Of a DNA stretch of 64,000 nt, positions 1-11,556 are shown in pieces. The translations under genes and the position numbers were made by a program. The stretch's first letter is position 1. Every line of letters starts with the position of its first letter. Origin of the DNA: Notospermus geniculatus (lineage: Eukaryota; Nemertea; Pilidiophora; Heteronemertea; Lineidae); NCBI GenBank assembly GCA_002633025.1, contig NMRB01001433.1, positions 37,532 through 101,531 of the forward strand, in the 5' to 3' direction. Under the pieces are notes generated by a model. The model was given only the letters and a program-made list of their open reading frames with translations. It was not told the origin of the DNA and made no database searches.

Positions 1-1723
1 CACAAGATAAATAATCAAGAGACATCAATGAAAAAACCTTGTAGGCAGCCGTCAGTGGGCCTTTATGTCTCACTCAACTCTTTCAAATGAAAGGTAACCT
101 TTAAGGTATTTTAACTTCAAGGGCTGTATCATCTAGAGGTTATCTTTGTACCTGTGACGGCCGTCTCTTCAGCTATTTTTACACCAGATTATATAGGTTA
201 AAGCCATATATACAACCCCTCATGTACATATTGTTTCACGCCCAGTGAGTGAGTCTTCTGGAAGATGAGTGAATGAGTTAAGTCGCTCAGGGAAATGCCA
301 AAAGAAATGGCAAACTTAATGCTGGCAAGCTGCAGGGTTGAAAGTGGTAGAGACTATACGGCATAGGCCTACTCTGGCTGCCTTTCGACAAAATCAGCCT
401 CTACATAACACACAGAAAATGAATCTCCCCCATCAGGAGAACAGCGAACATGTCAGTGGAGAGATATTTTGAGACGCGATGTTGATCAGCTGACCAAATG
501 CTAAAAAGCATGTCGGGACTTTGAGTCAACATCGCATTCAAAGTGGGTGCAGGGTGGTTCTTGGTTGTAAGGATCGGTAAAGTGTTTGTGTCAACAACTG
601 TTCGGCATGTCGTCATCCCTCGTCCATTCAGACGTCCCTTTTCATTGACTACATCTGCAGGAGGGTGTATTTTGTCCCTTTTTGGTCCTCATGATCACAT
701 TCCACCTTTATCTTAATCTTTACGAATCTTAGCAAAACATCCTACCTTTTTCGCCATTCCCAGGGAGAAAATTAGTCATTCTTCAAACTGATGATGTCAC
801 TGTGTCTTCAACTTGCACCACATGACCGCGCAGATGACGTCACACGAACTATGACATCACACGTGTTTGTGGTGACTCGCCATCAACAACACCTTTTGTT
901 TAACCCCGAATAGGTGCATATTCAGAGAAGCAACGTCTCGCACTCGGGGACACTTACGGCAGAAAGACAGCAGTGTGCAATAATACTTTATGAAAAATAA
1001 CTCCATTCAGAGATATCTACGTAGTACGTAGGCACAAAGTTGCAAGATTTTCAAAGACGCATCTCTTCACCTTTGTGTTTGTATCCAGCACCATCAAAGA
1101 AGCCAGGCTGGAGCTACGGCGATGCTAAATACGAGTGGTTTGTGTTTGGTTTAGCTTCTTTTCAAACCCACATAAGACGCGGACGTGAAGAGGAATCTCG
1201 TAGGTTTAGGCTTTGTTTCTCTGAAAGTCAAAAACTGAAAACGACGAGAGCAGAACTCACCAAACAAACTTCTGTATTTCTAATTTTTTGGAATCGACTT
1301 CACAGAAAGATTGTGTTGTAAAAGCTGACAATTTCACCGCATCGCATCCCACAACAGCAGTACCATGATCTGACTAATGTTGTCATGCCTGCAGCATCTC
1401 AGGAGGTTATCAAGTCCAGCTGTTTATTAAACTAAATTCGTCCTCTCCAGGGTAAGCTCTGATGGTAACGCAAGTGTGAGAACTCGAAATCATGCAGACT
1501 CTTCCGGGTTTTAATACAAGTATATGTATATCCAAATCCTCATCACCCTCTGAAAGGTGACCGTCATGACCGTAGACTCCCTAAATGGCGTCACTGAGCG
1601 TGAATTTCCCCTCGTCAGCCAAGGTACACGATCACAAAAATTCCCAAGTAAACTCACCTGTGTCAATCAGTGTGTTGACATCAGGGATGCGAATCTTCTT
1701 TCCCAAGCAGGTCTACCATTACA
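1..1723. other. Upstream DNA, no gene recognised
   Basis: Only short chance frames interrupted by stops are present, none with recognisable protein similarity or convincing splice structure. A small cluster of CRE-like sites lies near 790-872 and is listed separately. I see no rRNA, tRNA or transposase sequence here. Confidence 0.6.
790..872. promoter_or_regulatory. Cluster of CRE-like sites
   Basis: A perfect palindromic TGACGTCA lies at 835-842. It is flanked by ATGATGTCAC near 791 and ATGACATCACACGTG near 851, the latter including an E-box CACGTG. TGACGTCA is the established CREB/ATF binding consensus in animals. The cluster is about 4.8 kb upstream of the neuroligin-like exon, so a link to that gene is only an inference, and no TATA box or initiator could be tied to it. 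Confidence 0.2.
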
Positions 1724-2022
1724 TACATTCTGATTGGCTGATACGTCATCAGCTATGGCAGCATTATGATTGGCTGGTACATTCTACGTCATCAACTATG
1801 GCAGGATTATGATTGGCTGGTACATTCTACGTCATCAACTAGGGCGGCTTATGATTGGCTGGTACATTCTACGTCATCAGCTATGGCAGCGTTATGATTG
1901 GCTGGTACATTCTACGTCATCAACTATGGTAGCATTATGATTGGCTGATACGTTCTACGTCATCAACTAGGGCGGCTTATGATTGGCTGGTACATTCTAC
2001 GCCATCAACTACATGGCGGCGT
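1724..2022 (+). repeat. 43-bp minisatellite, about 7 copies
   Basis: Units of 42-43 bp repeat in register; successive TGATTGGCTGG starts fall at 1767, 1810, 1852 and onward. Each unit carries TGATTGGCT, which is an inverted CCAAT box, and most carry TACGTCA, a CRE-like half site. Units differ by a few substitutions (GCAGCATTA versus GGGCGGCTTA), so the array is not freshly amplified. Open frames crossing it are repeat artefacts. Confidence 0.9.
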
Positions 2023-4755
2023 CCAACAAGATGTATCGCACAACCAGCACCTGGACGTTTTTTACTAGAAGACAATTTTAAATCTTATTTTCATTATTAA
2101 TATATCGGAACATCTCCATAGGTTTGTTTTGTTGCATTCTCCTTGCTACCTCTGTTGTGAACACGTTGTAAATATTCACAATGCTCATCACAAGATACGG
2201 ACATTCTTTCTCGTAATCAATTGTTACGCCACATTCTTTTTATTTTTCTTCTCACTAATGTGATCATCTAATGGCCTGCGAATTCCAGGGGCCTGAGATA
2301 GGACAGTTCGTGTTAGTCGTAGGTTGAGTACGTACTGTGAAACAAGGCAGCTCGTTTCCAAGTCTGCGAGATGAGCTCACCAGCGCAGAGATGTTGTAGT
2401 CATGATTGACAGTTCAACGATTGTCCGCTAGGCGCCGCCATATGCAATTAGGTTGCCTGCTCAAGTATACTCTCGAAAATTTGATGGTTTTGACTGCAGA
2501 ATCGGTAGTCAGCAATAATGTACAGTTATACATCTGTCATGTCGGTTCTTAATTGCTTTAACGGGGTGGTTCACTTTGGCAACATCGAGATTTTATCGTC
2601 ATCTTCGGGGAGAGGTATTTTGTTGATACTTTAAGGGCGAGCCATCATTGTGAATTTTCAGAGTGCTTCAATCCAGGCCCCTCTGAGAAAAGCAGTAAAG
2701 ACACCCCCACTTGACTTTTGTTTGGGTCCATTGTGATCACTGTGCTGTATAGACACAGGAAATGAGCAAAATCCCAAGAATTACAAGTTAGTTATACATG
2801 TATTATGTAATCCAAAACAAAGAAATTCGCCAAACATGAAAAACAGGTACAATTTTCTCAGAGAAGAAGCATGTAAATGACACATTCAGGTAGTGGCAGC
2901 AATGCCACAAACCCATAGAACCTGGGGTGGCAACGATGTCTTGACCAGCATTTCATGGACTGCATACACGCTCAGTACATTAGAAGAGAACCAGGAAGTA
3001 AAATCCAGATCCAATATGGCCGCCCTGTTTTGGAAAATTGGCAGTATTCATGCAGTTCACTTGCGGAGTACTCTATGTCAGTTGAAAATAATGCTACCGA
3101 AAGCGGCGGACTGGGTAGAAAAAACGACGAACTTTACGACACGCACGTTGTTTGATCTTCAAAGTGTGCCATTTCTTGGGAAAGTGTTCCGACAACTAGT
3201 CTTTTGTTTCAACTTATTAGCTGATTAATGCGTTCCAAGATACATCTCATTCAATTCCTTTTGACTTATAGACCCCGCAGGTGCCTTCATTTCCGTCATA
3301 TATCTTGTACTTTTATGGTATTTTGACATCTTTTATTTACAACGCCTGGCCACGTTTCAAAAATTGAAAACGTTGGCTCGCCCTTAAGGAAGATACTGGT
3401 TAGTAGTTGCAGACTGGCGTTTGTTACTTGGCAGAAAATTAGCTGTTTGGTTCCCTTTAAAATGTGCAGAATCCTGTAGGCTGTGATCCTCCTCTAGAAG
3501 TCATTTCTGGTCGTGGTTTGATATCTGTGAACAACAGCACAAAGGTTATTGGCGAATACTGAAGAAAAGTCAGCGAAAATCCACAAAGAAGTTCAAACAG
3601 CGACATGAAAATCGCGATCATTGCTGTGAAATTGCTCATTTGGAAGTGGCTTTCAGAACTGCCAGAGAATGTTTTGAAATCAACATGGTGTCTCAGGTGT
3701 ACATTGCAGAAAATTCCTCCAACCATGAACTCGATTCAAAATTTGTGACTTGCACCTGCCACAGATTACACAAAACATTGCTCTATGTATTTATCGGAAT
3801 TTTCCCCATTTCTCGCCAATTAACCTCCAGTACAAACGTCAGCAACCTTGTTAACTAAACTGTAGGGACTTGCTTGCTAATATTACATGAATAAGTAACG
3901 AGCTAACTGCAGCATCGACCAGGCGAACTTGTGGACCAAGGTAAACACAATCAATGTAGTTATCACAATGAATACTGGCCAAATAATCCTGTAGTTGACA
4001 TTGAAATCGACAGGGGCATCCGCATTCCGAACTGTTAGCGATATTTAGTGTTGTTCGCTTCCCGAGATGCAATTCTGTGTTTGTGCTTGTGTGCCATACA
4101 ACACTCTCGCGAAAACCGACAGAAAGGCTCCATGGGAGATAAAGTCCTCAATGAATTTAGAGTCAGATGAAATTGGCAATGTCCAAGTGGTGAAAGTGAC
4201 AAGTTGAATATGGAAACTGAAGTTTGCAGAAGGGCAAAACTCAAGATTCATGTTATGAAATTGACAAGTGGAATTGAAAGGCCTATTCGGGGAAATTGAC
4301 GAGGTCCTGGTGAAATTGATTCCCGTGATCAATTAAAGGTAATGACCGCCTGGCATGCCTGGTAACTTGAAGCAAAACGTCTCCTAAATTATGAGAATCA
4401 CTACACATGTTTCTTCAGCAAGGTGGTGAAATAGAAAGTTTGGGGCGTGGTCTCTTCGCTGACGTACAAAGCACAATTAGGTTTGTCAAGCGGTCACCAG
4501 TCGGCCTCTGCCCCTGGAATGAAACGTGTAGATGCGGTTACTCAAGCTGGTTTCTGGCTCCTCAACTCAAGCCTAAGGAGTAGTTATTCAATCCTAGCTT
4601 CAACTAGTTAACTCAGCTCAAGCCTAGAGGTGGTAAAGCCCAGCTTTTTTTGTATAAACATATTTTATTCAGATAATACCTGAAATGGCTGACACAACAG
4701 GCGCAGCGCCTATATGAGTGTCAGTGAAGCCTAGCGAAGCGGTTTTTCCACGGTA
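2023..4755. other. Upstream DNA, no gene recognised
   Basis: The longest frame, on the plus strand at 2893-3228 (111 codons), lacks an ATG start and has no recognisable motif. No strong repeat structure is visible. I treat the stretch as non-coding flank of the neuroligin-like gene, although untranslated upstream exons of that gene could lie here unseen. Confidence 0.5.
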
Positions 4756-4874
4756 CAATATTATTGCACAATATGGGGCCCAAAATGGGCGTCATGTGCT
4801 TCTGGCATAACGGATGGGAGAAAGATTGGCAATAATATTGCCCATTTTGATCCTCATATTGTGCAATAATATTG
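4756..4874. mobile_element. Foldback (MITE-like) element, ~119 bp
   Basis: The left arm starts CAATATTATTGCACAATATG and continues into CAAAATGGGC. The right arm is its imperfect reverse complement: GCCCATTTTG, then CATATTGTGCAATAATATTG. The arms of about 35 bp surround a short non-repeated centre. No clear target duplication was found, so the superfamily is unknown. The true ends may lie slightly further out. Confidence 0.6.
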
Positions 4875-5539
4875 CACATGGATAGGCCACTTAACTCAAC
4901 TGAAGCCTAAAAGTGGTTATGTAACTACAATAGTTACTCAAGCCTCCCAAGAACTGGTAACTCAAACCTTGCCTTCTCTGGACGCACTATTCGAGGCATT
5001 TGAATGCTGTTGAATAAAGAACAAGAGGAAATGACAGTAACCCTAGTCATTTTGTTCAGATCACCATTCCGTTTGCATTCTTCAAATCAATATTAGGTAA
5101 AATAGAAACATAGATGAGATTGGCTCCACCAGCCACCAACGTGGCTTCGTTCAAACCAGGATCGATCACGCGGCGAGGTTGGAATCGGGCTTCACTGACC
5201 GAACACGGCGCTCAGTTGTTGTTCAACGACGTAGCTAGGCAGACCTCCGCATCGCTTTCCGAGAGACAGGGAATATACCATCTTTTGGCTAATACTTTAG
5301 GAGAGAATGTCTCCTCTTGGCTCGGGAGGATAACTGACATCAAAATATTAGGAGGTTTCCGCCTATTCAGGATTTACACATAACGCGACAAAGGATATAG
5401 ATATCAAATTTTCGAATTCTTGGGATTTTATTTTTTCGCTGATCAAACGTAGTGTCTTCTTTCGAGTACCCAGTGGGGGGATAGCCTCGTAATACCCCCT
5501 CCCCCCGATTTTCCAGGGGTATAACCTTCTCTTGCGCAG
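4875..5539. other. Immediate upstream flank of the neuroligin-like exon
   Basis: No repeat or coding sequence is recognised. A C-rich tract occurs near 5496-5507. This stretch may hold promoter or intronic sequence, depending on whether the exon at 5700 is preceded by an untranslated exon. Confidence 0.4.
5522..5539 (+). other. Possible splice acceptor before the neuroligin-like exon
   Basis: A pyrimidine-rich run (CCTTCTCTTGCGCAG) ends in AG at 5538-5539, 160 bases before the ATG. If used, the exon would begin at 5540 with a 160-base untranslated leader, and an upstream non-coding exon should exist. Alternatively the exon is the true first exon and this is coincidental. Confidence 0.2.
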
Positions 5540-5699
5540 GGGTAATTGCAAGTTAACAAAGGTCTTCGTAAGTCTTTACCAAAATATCGGGACAAACTCG
5601 GACATGTCTTTGGCGCAAGTTCGTAAGCACGTGTTGGGATTTAAGATTAGCAGCAACAGCAGCAACGGTGGATTCTGACTACGGATTAGGATTATCGTC

Positions 5700-6135
5700 A
5701 TGTCGAAGATTTGGATATTCTTTCTCCAGTTTTTGGCTGTCCTCGCCGATCAGCCGGAAGGGGCGCAGGGCAGGGTCTACACCAAGGATATGAGCCCGAG
5801 AACGATAGACACAAAATATGGGAAACTGAGGGGGATGCTGGTCGAGATCCCTAACAAACACCTCCCACCGGTCGAAGCCTATCTGGGGTTGGGGTACGCA
5901 TCCCTCCTCGGGGGTAACCTTCGTTTTATGCCTCCAACAAGCCCCATGGAACAGTGGAACGGCGTCCGGGTCGCCATCACCCACCGCCCTGTCTGCCCCC
6001 AGAAAGTCCCTACCGAGGAGGAACTTGCTGCTATGTACCCTAAGGGCAGGATGGAACATTTTAAACGCCTGATACCATTTCTTAAGGAGCAGAGCGAGGA
6101 CTGTCTAAATCTAAACGTCTATGTTCCAACTAGAG
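5700..6135 (+). CDS. Neuroligin, first coding exon (partial gene)
   Basis: Neuroligins are postsynaptic single-pass membrane adhesion proteins that bind neurexins through a catalytically inactive cholinesterase-like ectodomain. The ATG opens 145 complete codons plus one base before a GT donor. Residues 1-24 form a hydrophobic signal peptide (IWIFFLQFLAVLA). The fold starts with PRTIDTKYGKLRG (residues 33-45), then PVEAYLGLGYASLLGG, LRFMPPTSPMEQWNGVRVA, and RPVCPQ, whose Cys99 matches the first cysteine of the conserved N-terminal disulfide. KRLIPFLKEQSEDCLNLNVYVP supplies the partner Cys134. The KGRMEHFKRLIPFLKEQSEDC stretch resembles protostome neuroligins and lacks the vertebrate form. The exon covers only about the first fifth of a typical 800-residue neuroligin. 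The oesterase core, transmembrane helix and PDZ-binding tail are not in the window. Another cholinesterase-like adhesion protein, such as gliotactin, is possible but less likely. Codon-frame integrity is complete. Confidence 0.87.
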
Positions 6136-6141
6136 GTAAGT
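6134..6141 (+). other. Splice donor of the neuroligin-like exon
   Basis: The sequence AG|GTAAGT at the end of the exon matches the animal U2-type donor consensus perfectly. It gives a phase-1 intron directly after the EDCLNLNVYVP block, a position compatible with the need for further exons encoding the rest of the ectodomain. Confidence 0.85.
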
Positions 6142-7010
6142 ACTTTGTTTTATCATTTCCTCACCAACGGCCGCCGTACAAGGTAAATTTGGGAAAATGT
6201 TCAGCGTGTTCAGGGCCAGTTGAGCTTTACAGACGTAACCCAAGTCTTCATCAGCACATTCCCAAAAAAGTTGACGGAAGATTGCACATGTTAATGTATC
6301 AGGTCTGACACTGGTAGATTGTTTTCTTTTTGCTGCTTTGTCAAATTTCTCCAAAATTGTTGAAGGTTTGATTGTCGGGCAGTTCGCATCTATCCTGGCG
6401 TGAAGTCTATTGAACTAACTGAAGGAAACAGTGCCAAGCAAGTGCATGCTGATGTTACTTTCAAACTGTGGGGCATCTAGCCGTCCACTTGATACGCACC
6501 AGTGCTTAGATCTGTCGTTGTCGATTACTCGGGACATTCCGTGCCCAACATTTTCGTTGCCGAAGTTGCAGGCGTGTCTCGCGAGAGAACTGCATCTAAA
6601 AGTGAAAGTGAGTGCGGGGTGATGGCGCCCTCTATCTTTGTGACGCCGGAAATTCACTTCTTCGGTGTTATCTGCCGAACTTTCTGATTCTTTGTGTTGC
6701 TGAGATCAAGTCAAGGCTATGAGAATGCTGCAGTATTTTCTGTATAACAGGCTTACGAACGAGTCCAAATTGTCTCGCATTTCAATGGTGAAATGCAGGT
6801 TTATCGTTGAGAGCCGCACCTCAGGATCGAAGTCGGACAAGTGCAGGCATCCTGTGTACATTGTATTGTATTAAACGTTTGATTACTTGTCCGCATCGTC
6901 AACTAACAAGAAGTCATCAATATCTAGTGATTATTGTGGTTCATATCAAATGGTGTTGCGAGACAGTCGTGTTCGATGGCACGGTGATAGATAATGAACG
7001 GTTGAAAAGG

Positions 7011-7075
7011 CTGAGTGCGTGGTATAGTGATATCTGTCACCTTCGAGATCGCGGATTCGATTCCTGCTCATTTCC
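7011..7075 (+). repeat. tRNA-derived sequence (SINE head or tRNA pseudogene)
   Basis: TGGTATAGTGATATC resembles a D-arm/A-box, and GCGGATTCGATTCC, about 33 bases downstream, is a near-consensus RNA polymerase III B-box. I could not fold a proper acceptor stem or a convincing anticodon arm. This is therefore better read as a decayed tRNA-derived SINE or pseudogene than as a working tRNA. Confidence 0.55.
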
Positions 7076-8144
7076 GTTCCATACGTGATCGAGGCTGGTC
7101 GCCTGTCGCGGCTGAATTCCATATTTGTTCTAAGATGTAGACCTTTACTTTGTGAACCAGGAAACTCCCCCAATGTGATGAAGAGGGGGCCGGGGGGGCA
7201 CTCTTTGGCAGCACGCAGCTGTATGTCAGTTTACTCAATCCGAGGCGTCGTACCTCGGAAGCGGGCCCTACCTAACGATCTGGTGTTAGGTTATAGATTT
7301 TTTCCGAGGTTGTAACCATTTGCAAACTCTCCCAGACTACTCCCATAACCTTTTCCATTTCAATCTCTTAAACCGTCTCCCATTTCAATTACTCTTGATA
7401 TGACTAAGCGAGAAAACTATTTTGCCTATATTTCTTCAAAAGTAAACAATTCCCCGCAAATTTATACATAAAAAAGCATCATAATGTGAGTAATCTGACC
7501 TTAGCCAGATTCCTGATCCAACCTTCCCCCAGAAATCTTATCCAACCTCACACTCGGATGAGACCTCCTCAAAGCCTCATTGATATTTCAATAATTTCTC
7601 CCCATCAACCCACGTGGGAGTTTAAACAAATACATTTCTCATTGATTTAAATGCCATCCATTTTTACACTTGAGATGTCATAATCCTGCCGTACAAGTTG
7701 TATATTTCAAGTGCATAAAGCATGTCGGTGCCCTGTGCTAAGAGTCTAGATAGAGGACATCACAAGTTGAAATCGATTCACTTAAGTGTTAATATGTTAA
7801 CACATTCTTCAGGCTGTCAAATCTCAACACGAATTTCCTCTAATTGTTCCGAAAGTCGGACAACATGAATGTTTAGTACAAAAGATCTCAGATGTTACCT
7901 ACTACACGTCAGAAGTGTAGATCGGTGTAGTTCATTGGACCAAAGCAACGCCTACAGATGACTTATGATGATTCATGCAAGGGTCAGGATCCAATGCACG
8001 AGGCCTATTGGCTACGAGAGGTTGGTGGTCAGCAAATGGTCAGCTACTGGGCATGGGCGTCCATCTCTCGGAATTCTCAATGAAACACTACTTTCTACCG
8101 GCCTACACTGAAGCTGGACGTAATCATTGCCTCACGGTGTAGGG
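7076..8144. other. Intronic DNA, nothing recognised
   Basis: AT-rich sequence without a recognised gene, foldback or tandem array. Short chance frames only. Confidence 0.45.
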
Positions 8145-9548
8145 CCTGAGGAGAGAAGGTCCAACGAGTGGAAGCCCTCAATACGTACAAAGCCAATCAT
8201 TGTTAACGATTCCGATCAGGGCCAGGGAAGGCTGACCATGACCTTGACCATCCGCTTTGATTCCAAAGGGGCGTCGTTCTCCCACCGGGTTCACGTCCAC
8301 CTGTCGCCAGATGATAGCGCCTGACCATGTTTATAGTCATGACATCAACTCCTAGCCGCTTCAGGAATGAAATAAGTCAACAACCAGCAGTAAAAACGCC
8401 ATTTGTGCGAGGTCATCCGGGAACTTGCAAATATTTTCAAAGTACGAGTCAATTCAATCTCATGACATGAATGCTGGGAGCGTTTGTCGATAGTGGATAG
8501 TAATAGTTAGGGGTAAATGTAACAGGGACATTAAACTGGTCATAAAATCTTCATTCACTCCATTAATGACTTCATCATGTCAAGGATTAAGTTTCTGCCA
8601 CGTCGTGTTAGAGACGACGTCGCTGATTGGTCGCTGTGAAACAATGACTGACCACAGAGCTGTGTCCACCAATCAGATCTCATGTGACAGATTAGGTGTA
8701 GAGTTCACCCGCGCTTTAGTGCGACTGGTCGTTGACTAGAGAGGTGAAGGTCTGCCGTGTTGTCATTCTCAACCCGAACTACTGTAGCCTATTGCCAGTC
8801 CAAGTTACAAGCCTTTCAAGCAGCGTGTTGTTAACGTTCCATCTTTTGGTCCGCCCGTGGTGACGCCTGAACGGCGCTCCGTGAAAGGGTGATGGTGGCC
8901 TAGAGTAGGGCCTAGCAATTTTTGGCTTTTTGCGGCAAAAGCACTGGCTGTGTAGGCCAATGCACCATTGGACCTTCCTTATCACCACTGTCGAGTGCAA
9001 TCATCGGAACCAATCAGAATACTTGTTATACTTACTAACGAGCAGAATGATTGGCTGATGGGAAAGGTCAGGGTTAGGGTCGGCCGTGGGGACAGCACTC
9101 TTATTCGTGAATAGAACACATCACATGTAATGCCGCCTGAAGAAGACCCCGGGTGGGGTCGAAAATTTGCGAAATTTCTGGAGGACGACTCCTTTTATTT
9201 TGTGTGTCGCCTTTTGTGCTCTATTTTTTGGATACTCACGCACGTCAGGTATAAAACCCCTCCTTGGAGAAAACGGGAACCTGCTTGTGTCTGCGTACAA
9301 TTTCGGAAATACGGCCCGTTAAATTGGGCCAATGTCTGCTTAGTCATATTAGATTGAAATTAGTTTATCATATATAACACCAATTTGCGATTTCGAATGT
9401 CGGCAGGAACGATACGGAGTGAAAATACGTTCATCAAAATGGTCTATAACAAGACGGGGGGATCCCAGGGGAGCGTGATTCAATTGTTACCATATCTTGT
9501 TACACGTTCTGCCTCGTGGAAATATGGATAGCAATTTCTTTTACTGAT
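8145..9548. repeat. Tandem duplication 1, left unit (~1.4 kb)
   Basis: This unit is followed head-to-tail by a second copy at 9549-10910, offset about 1404 bases at the left end and 1362 at the right. Both begin near GAAGCCCTCAATACGTACAA and end in TTTTACTGAT, and they match over nearly all their length with scattered substitutions. A short frame (EWKPSIRTKPIIV...VHLSPDD) is shared by both copies, but the amino-acid differences I compared were all replacements, which argues against a real protein. The unit contains several CCAAT-type motifs (GATTGG) and an insertion at 9131-9238 that the other copy lacks. Confidence 0.9.
9131..9238 (+). mobile_element. ~108-bp insertion with a CTGAAGA...CGAAA hairpin
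   Basis: It is present in the left duplicate and replaced by about ten bases (CACTGACGTA) in the right one near 10583. It contains CCTGAAGAAGACCCC, a short loop, then GGGGTCGAAAAT, forming a 6-bp GC-rich stem. The same core recurs near 56719-56755. From memory, such a signature resembles the hammerhead-like terminal motifs of Penelope-like retroelements, but the extra A after CTGAAGA departs from the strict hammerhead core. I assign it only as a dispersed retroelement tail of unknown family. Confidence 0.5.
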
Positions 9549-10910
9549 AGTCCGCAGAGAAGGCCCAACGAATGGAAGCCCTCAATACGTACAAAGCCAA
9601 TCATTGTCGACGATTCCGGTCAGGGCCAGGGAAGGCTGACCATGACCTTGACCATCCGCTTTGAGTCCAAGAGGACGTCGTTCTCCCACCGGGTTCACGT
9701 CCACCTGTCGCCAGATGATAGCGCCAAGCCATGTTTATAGTCATGACATCAACTCCTAGCCGCTTCAGGAATGAAATAAGTCAACAACCAGCAGTAAAAA
9801 CGTCATTTGTGCGAGGTCATCCGGGAACTTGCAAATATTTTCAAAGTACGAGTCAATTCAATCTCATGACATGAATGCTGGGAACGTTTGTCGATAGTGG
9901 ATAGTAATAGTTAGGGGTAAATGTAACAGGGACATTAAACTGGTCATAAAATCTTCATTCACTCCATTAATGACTTCATCATGTCAAGGATTAAGTTTCT
10001 GCCACGTCGTGTTAGAGACGACGTCGCTGATTGGTCGCTGTGAAACAATGACTGGCCAAAGAGCTGTATCCACCAATCAGATCTCAGGTGACAGATTAGG
10101 TCCAGAATTCACCGGCGCTTTTAGTGCGACTGGTCGTTGAGAGAGGTGAAGGCCTGCCGTGTTGTTATTCGGAGCCTAACTGACTGTAGCCTATTACCAG
10201 TCCAAGCTACAAGCCTTTCAAGCAGCGTGTTGTTAACGTTCCATCTTTTGGTCTGCCCGTGGTGACGCCTGAACGACGTCACCCCGTGAAACGGTGATGT
10301 TGGCCTAGAGTAGCAATTTTTGGCCGTTTGTGGCAGCACAGTGCTTCATTCCCTTATCAGATCCAGGATCTGGTAAAGCTTTGGCGGCAAAAGCACTGGC
10401 TGTGTAGGCCAATGCACCATTGGACCTTCCTTATCACCACTGTCGAGTGCAAATCATCGGAACCAATCAGAATACTTGTTATACTTACTAACGAGCAGAA
10501 TGATTGGCTGATGGGAAAGGTCAGAGTTAGGGTCAGCCGTGGGGACAGCACTCTTATTCGTGAATAGAACACATCACATGTAATCACTGACGTACGTCAG
10601 GTATAAAACCCCTCCTTGGAGAAGGCATAACGAAAACGGGGACCTGCTTGTGTCTGCGTACAATTTCGGAAATACGGCCCGTTAAATTGGGCCAATGTCT
10701 GCTTAGTCATATTAGATTGAAATTAGTTTATCATATATAACACCAATTTGCAATTTCGAATGTCGGCAGGAACGATACGGAGTGAAAATACGTTCATCAA
10801 AATGGTCTATAACAAGACGGGGGATCCCAGGGGAGCGTGATTCAATTGTTACCATATCTTGTTACACGTTCTGCCTCGTGGAAATATGGATAGCAATTTC
10901 TTTTACTGAT
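9549..10910. repeat. Tandem duplication 1, right unit (~1.36 kb)
   Basis: Second copy of 8145-9548. It lacks the 108-bp insertion of the left unit but carries a few dozen extra bases near 10335-10385 (around CAGATCCAGGATCTGG). The rest aligns closely. Confidence 0.9.
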
Positions 10911-11556
10911 ACTAGACTCAGGAAAACTGTGCTTTATGTCAGGAAATACATGTAATGAGTAGGTCTTCTTGTGGTGGAGCTGTTCGTTACGATTTGTTGC
11001 ACTTGAAAATATATGAAAAAGCGATATAGGACTTAACATACCTCGCCGTGAACACGGTGGCATGTTGTATCGAGAAACTCTCACCATGGGATTTAAATGG
11101 AAATCCTGTTATGTTGTAACTTGTCATTGAAATAAAGCTTATTCTAGATACGGAGATCGACTTTTAGCTAAAATCATACTAGCAGGGAAACATTTAGAGT
11201 AAGATATATGACATTCACTGGATGCGGCGTTTTAACTTCAGGGGATTAGAGCATCGATCTATCTGGAGCTGTAGAAAAGTTTTCGCATTAAATCTGTCAT
11301 TAGTTGGTGTGTCGTGAGAAGGTTTTACATTTGTAATGAGTCAAGAAAATCAATATATGTTTTGTTAATTTACTCCAACTTAGCTCATTGTGTTTCTTGC
11401 CGGAGGGATTTCAATGCCAGGATTTCACATACGTCGACACTTACGAGATGTCTTTACCGGTTTCATATCTGCCTCAAGATATCAAAAATGTCCACAGAGA
11501 ATCCTGTTTGGTTGGGTTCGCCATGTACGCATACAGCGCAGCGCTTGACTTTTTAT
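10911..11556. other. Intronic DNA, nothing recognised
   Basis: No gene or repeat structure recognised. The chance frame at 11314-11622 runs into the repeat that starts at 11557. Confidence 0.45.

Noticed and set aside
5679-6059. 126-codon minus-strand frame over the neuroligin-like exon
   Set aside because: It is the antisense shadow of the real exon, which has a signal peptide, conserved cysteines and a consensus donor in the plus frame.
8127-9740. Duplicated short frames (EWKPSIRTKPIIV...)
   Set aside because: Both copies belong to the 1.4-kb tandem duplication, and the protein-level differences I see are replacements, with no sign of conservation.
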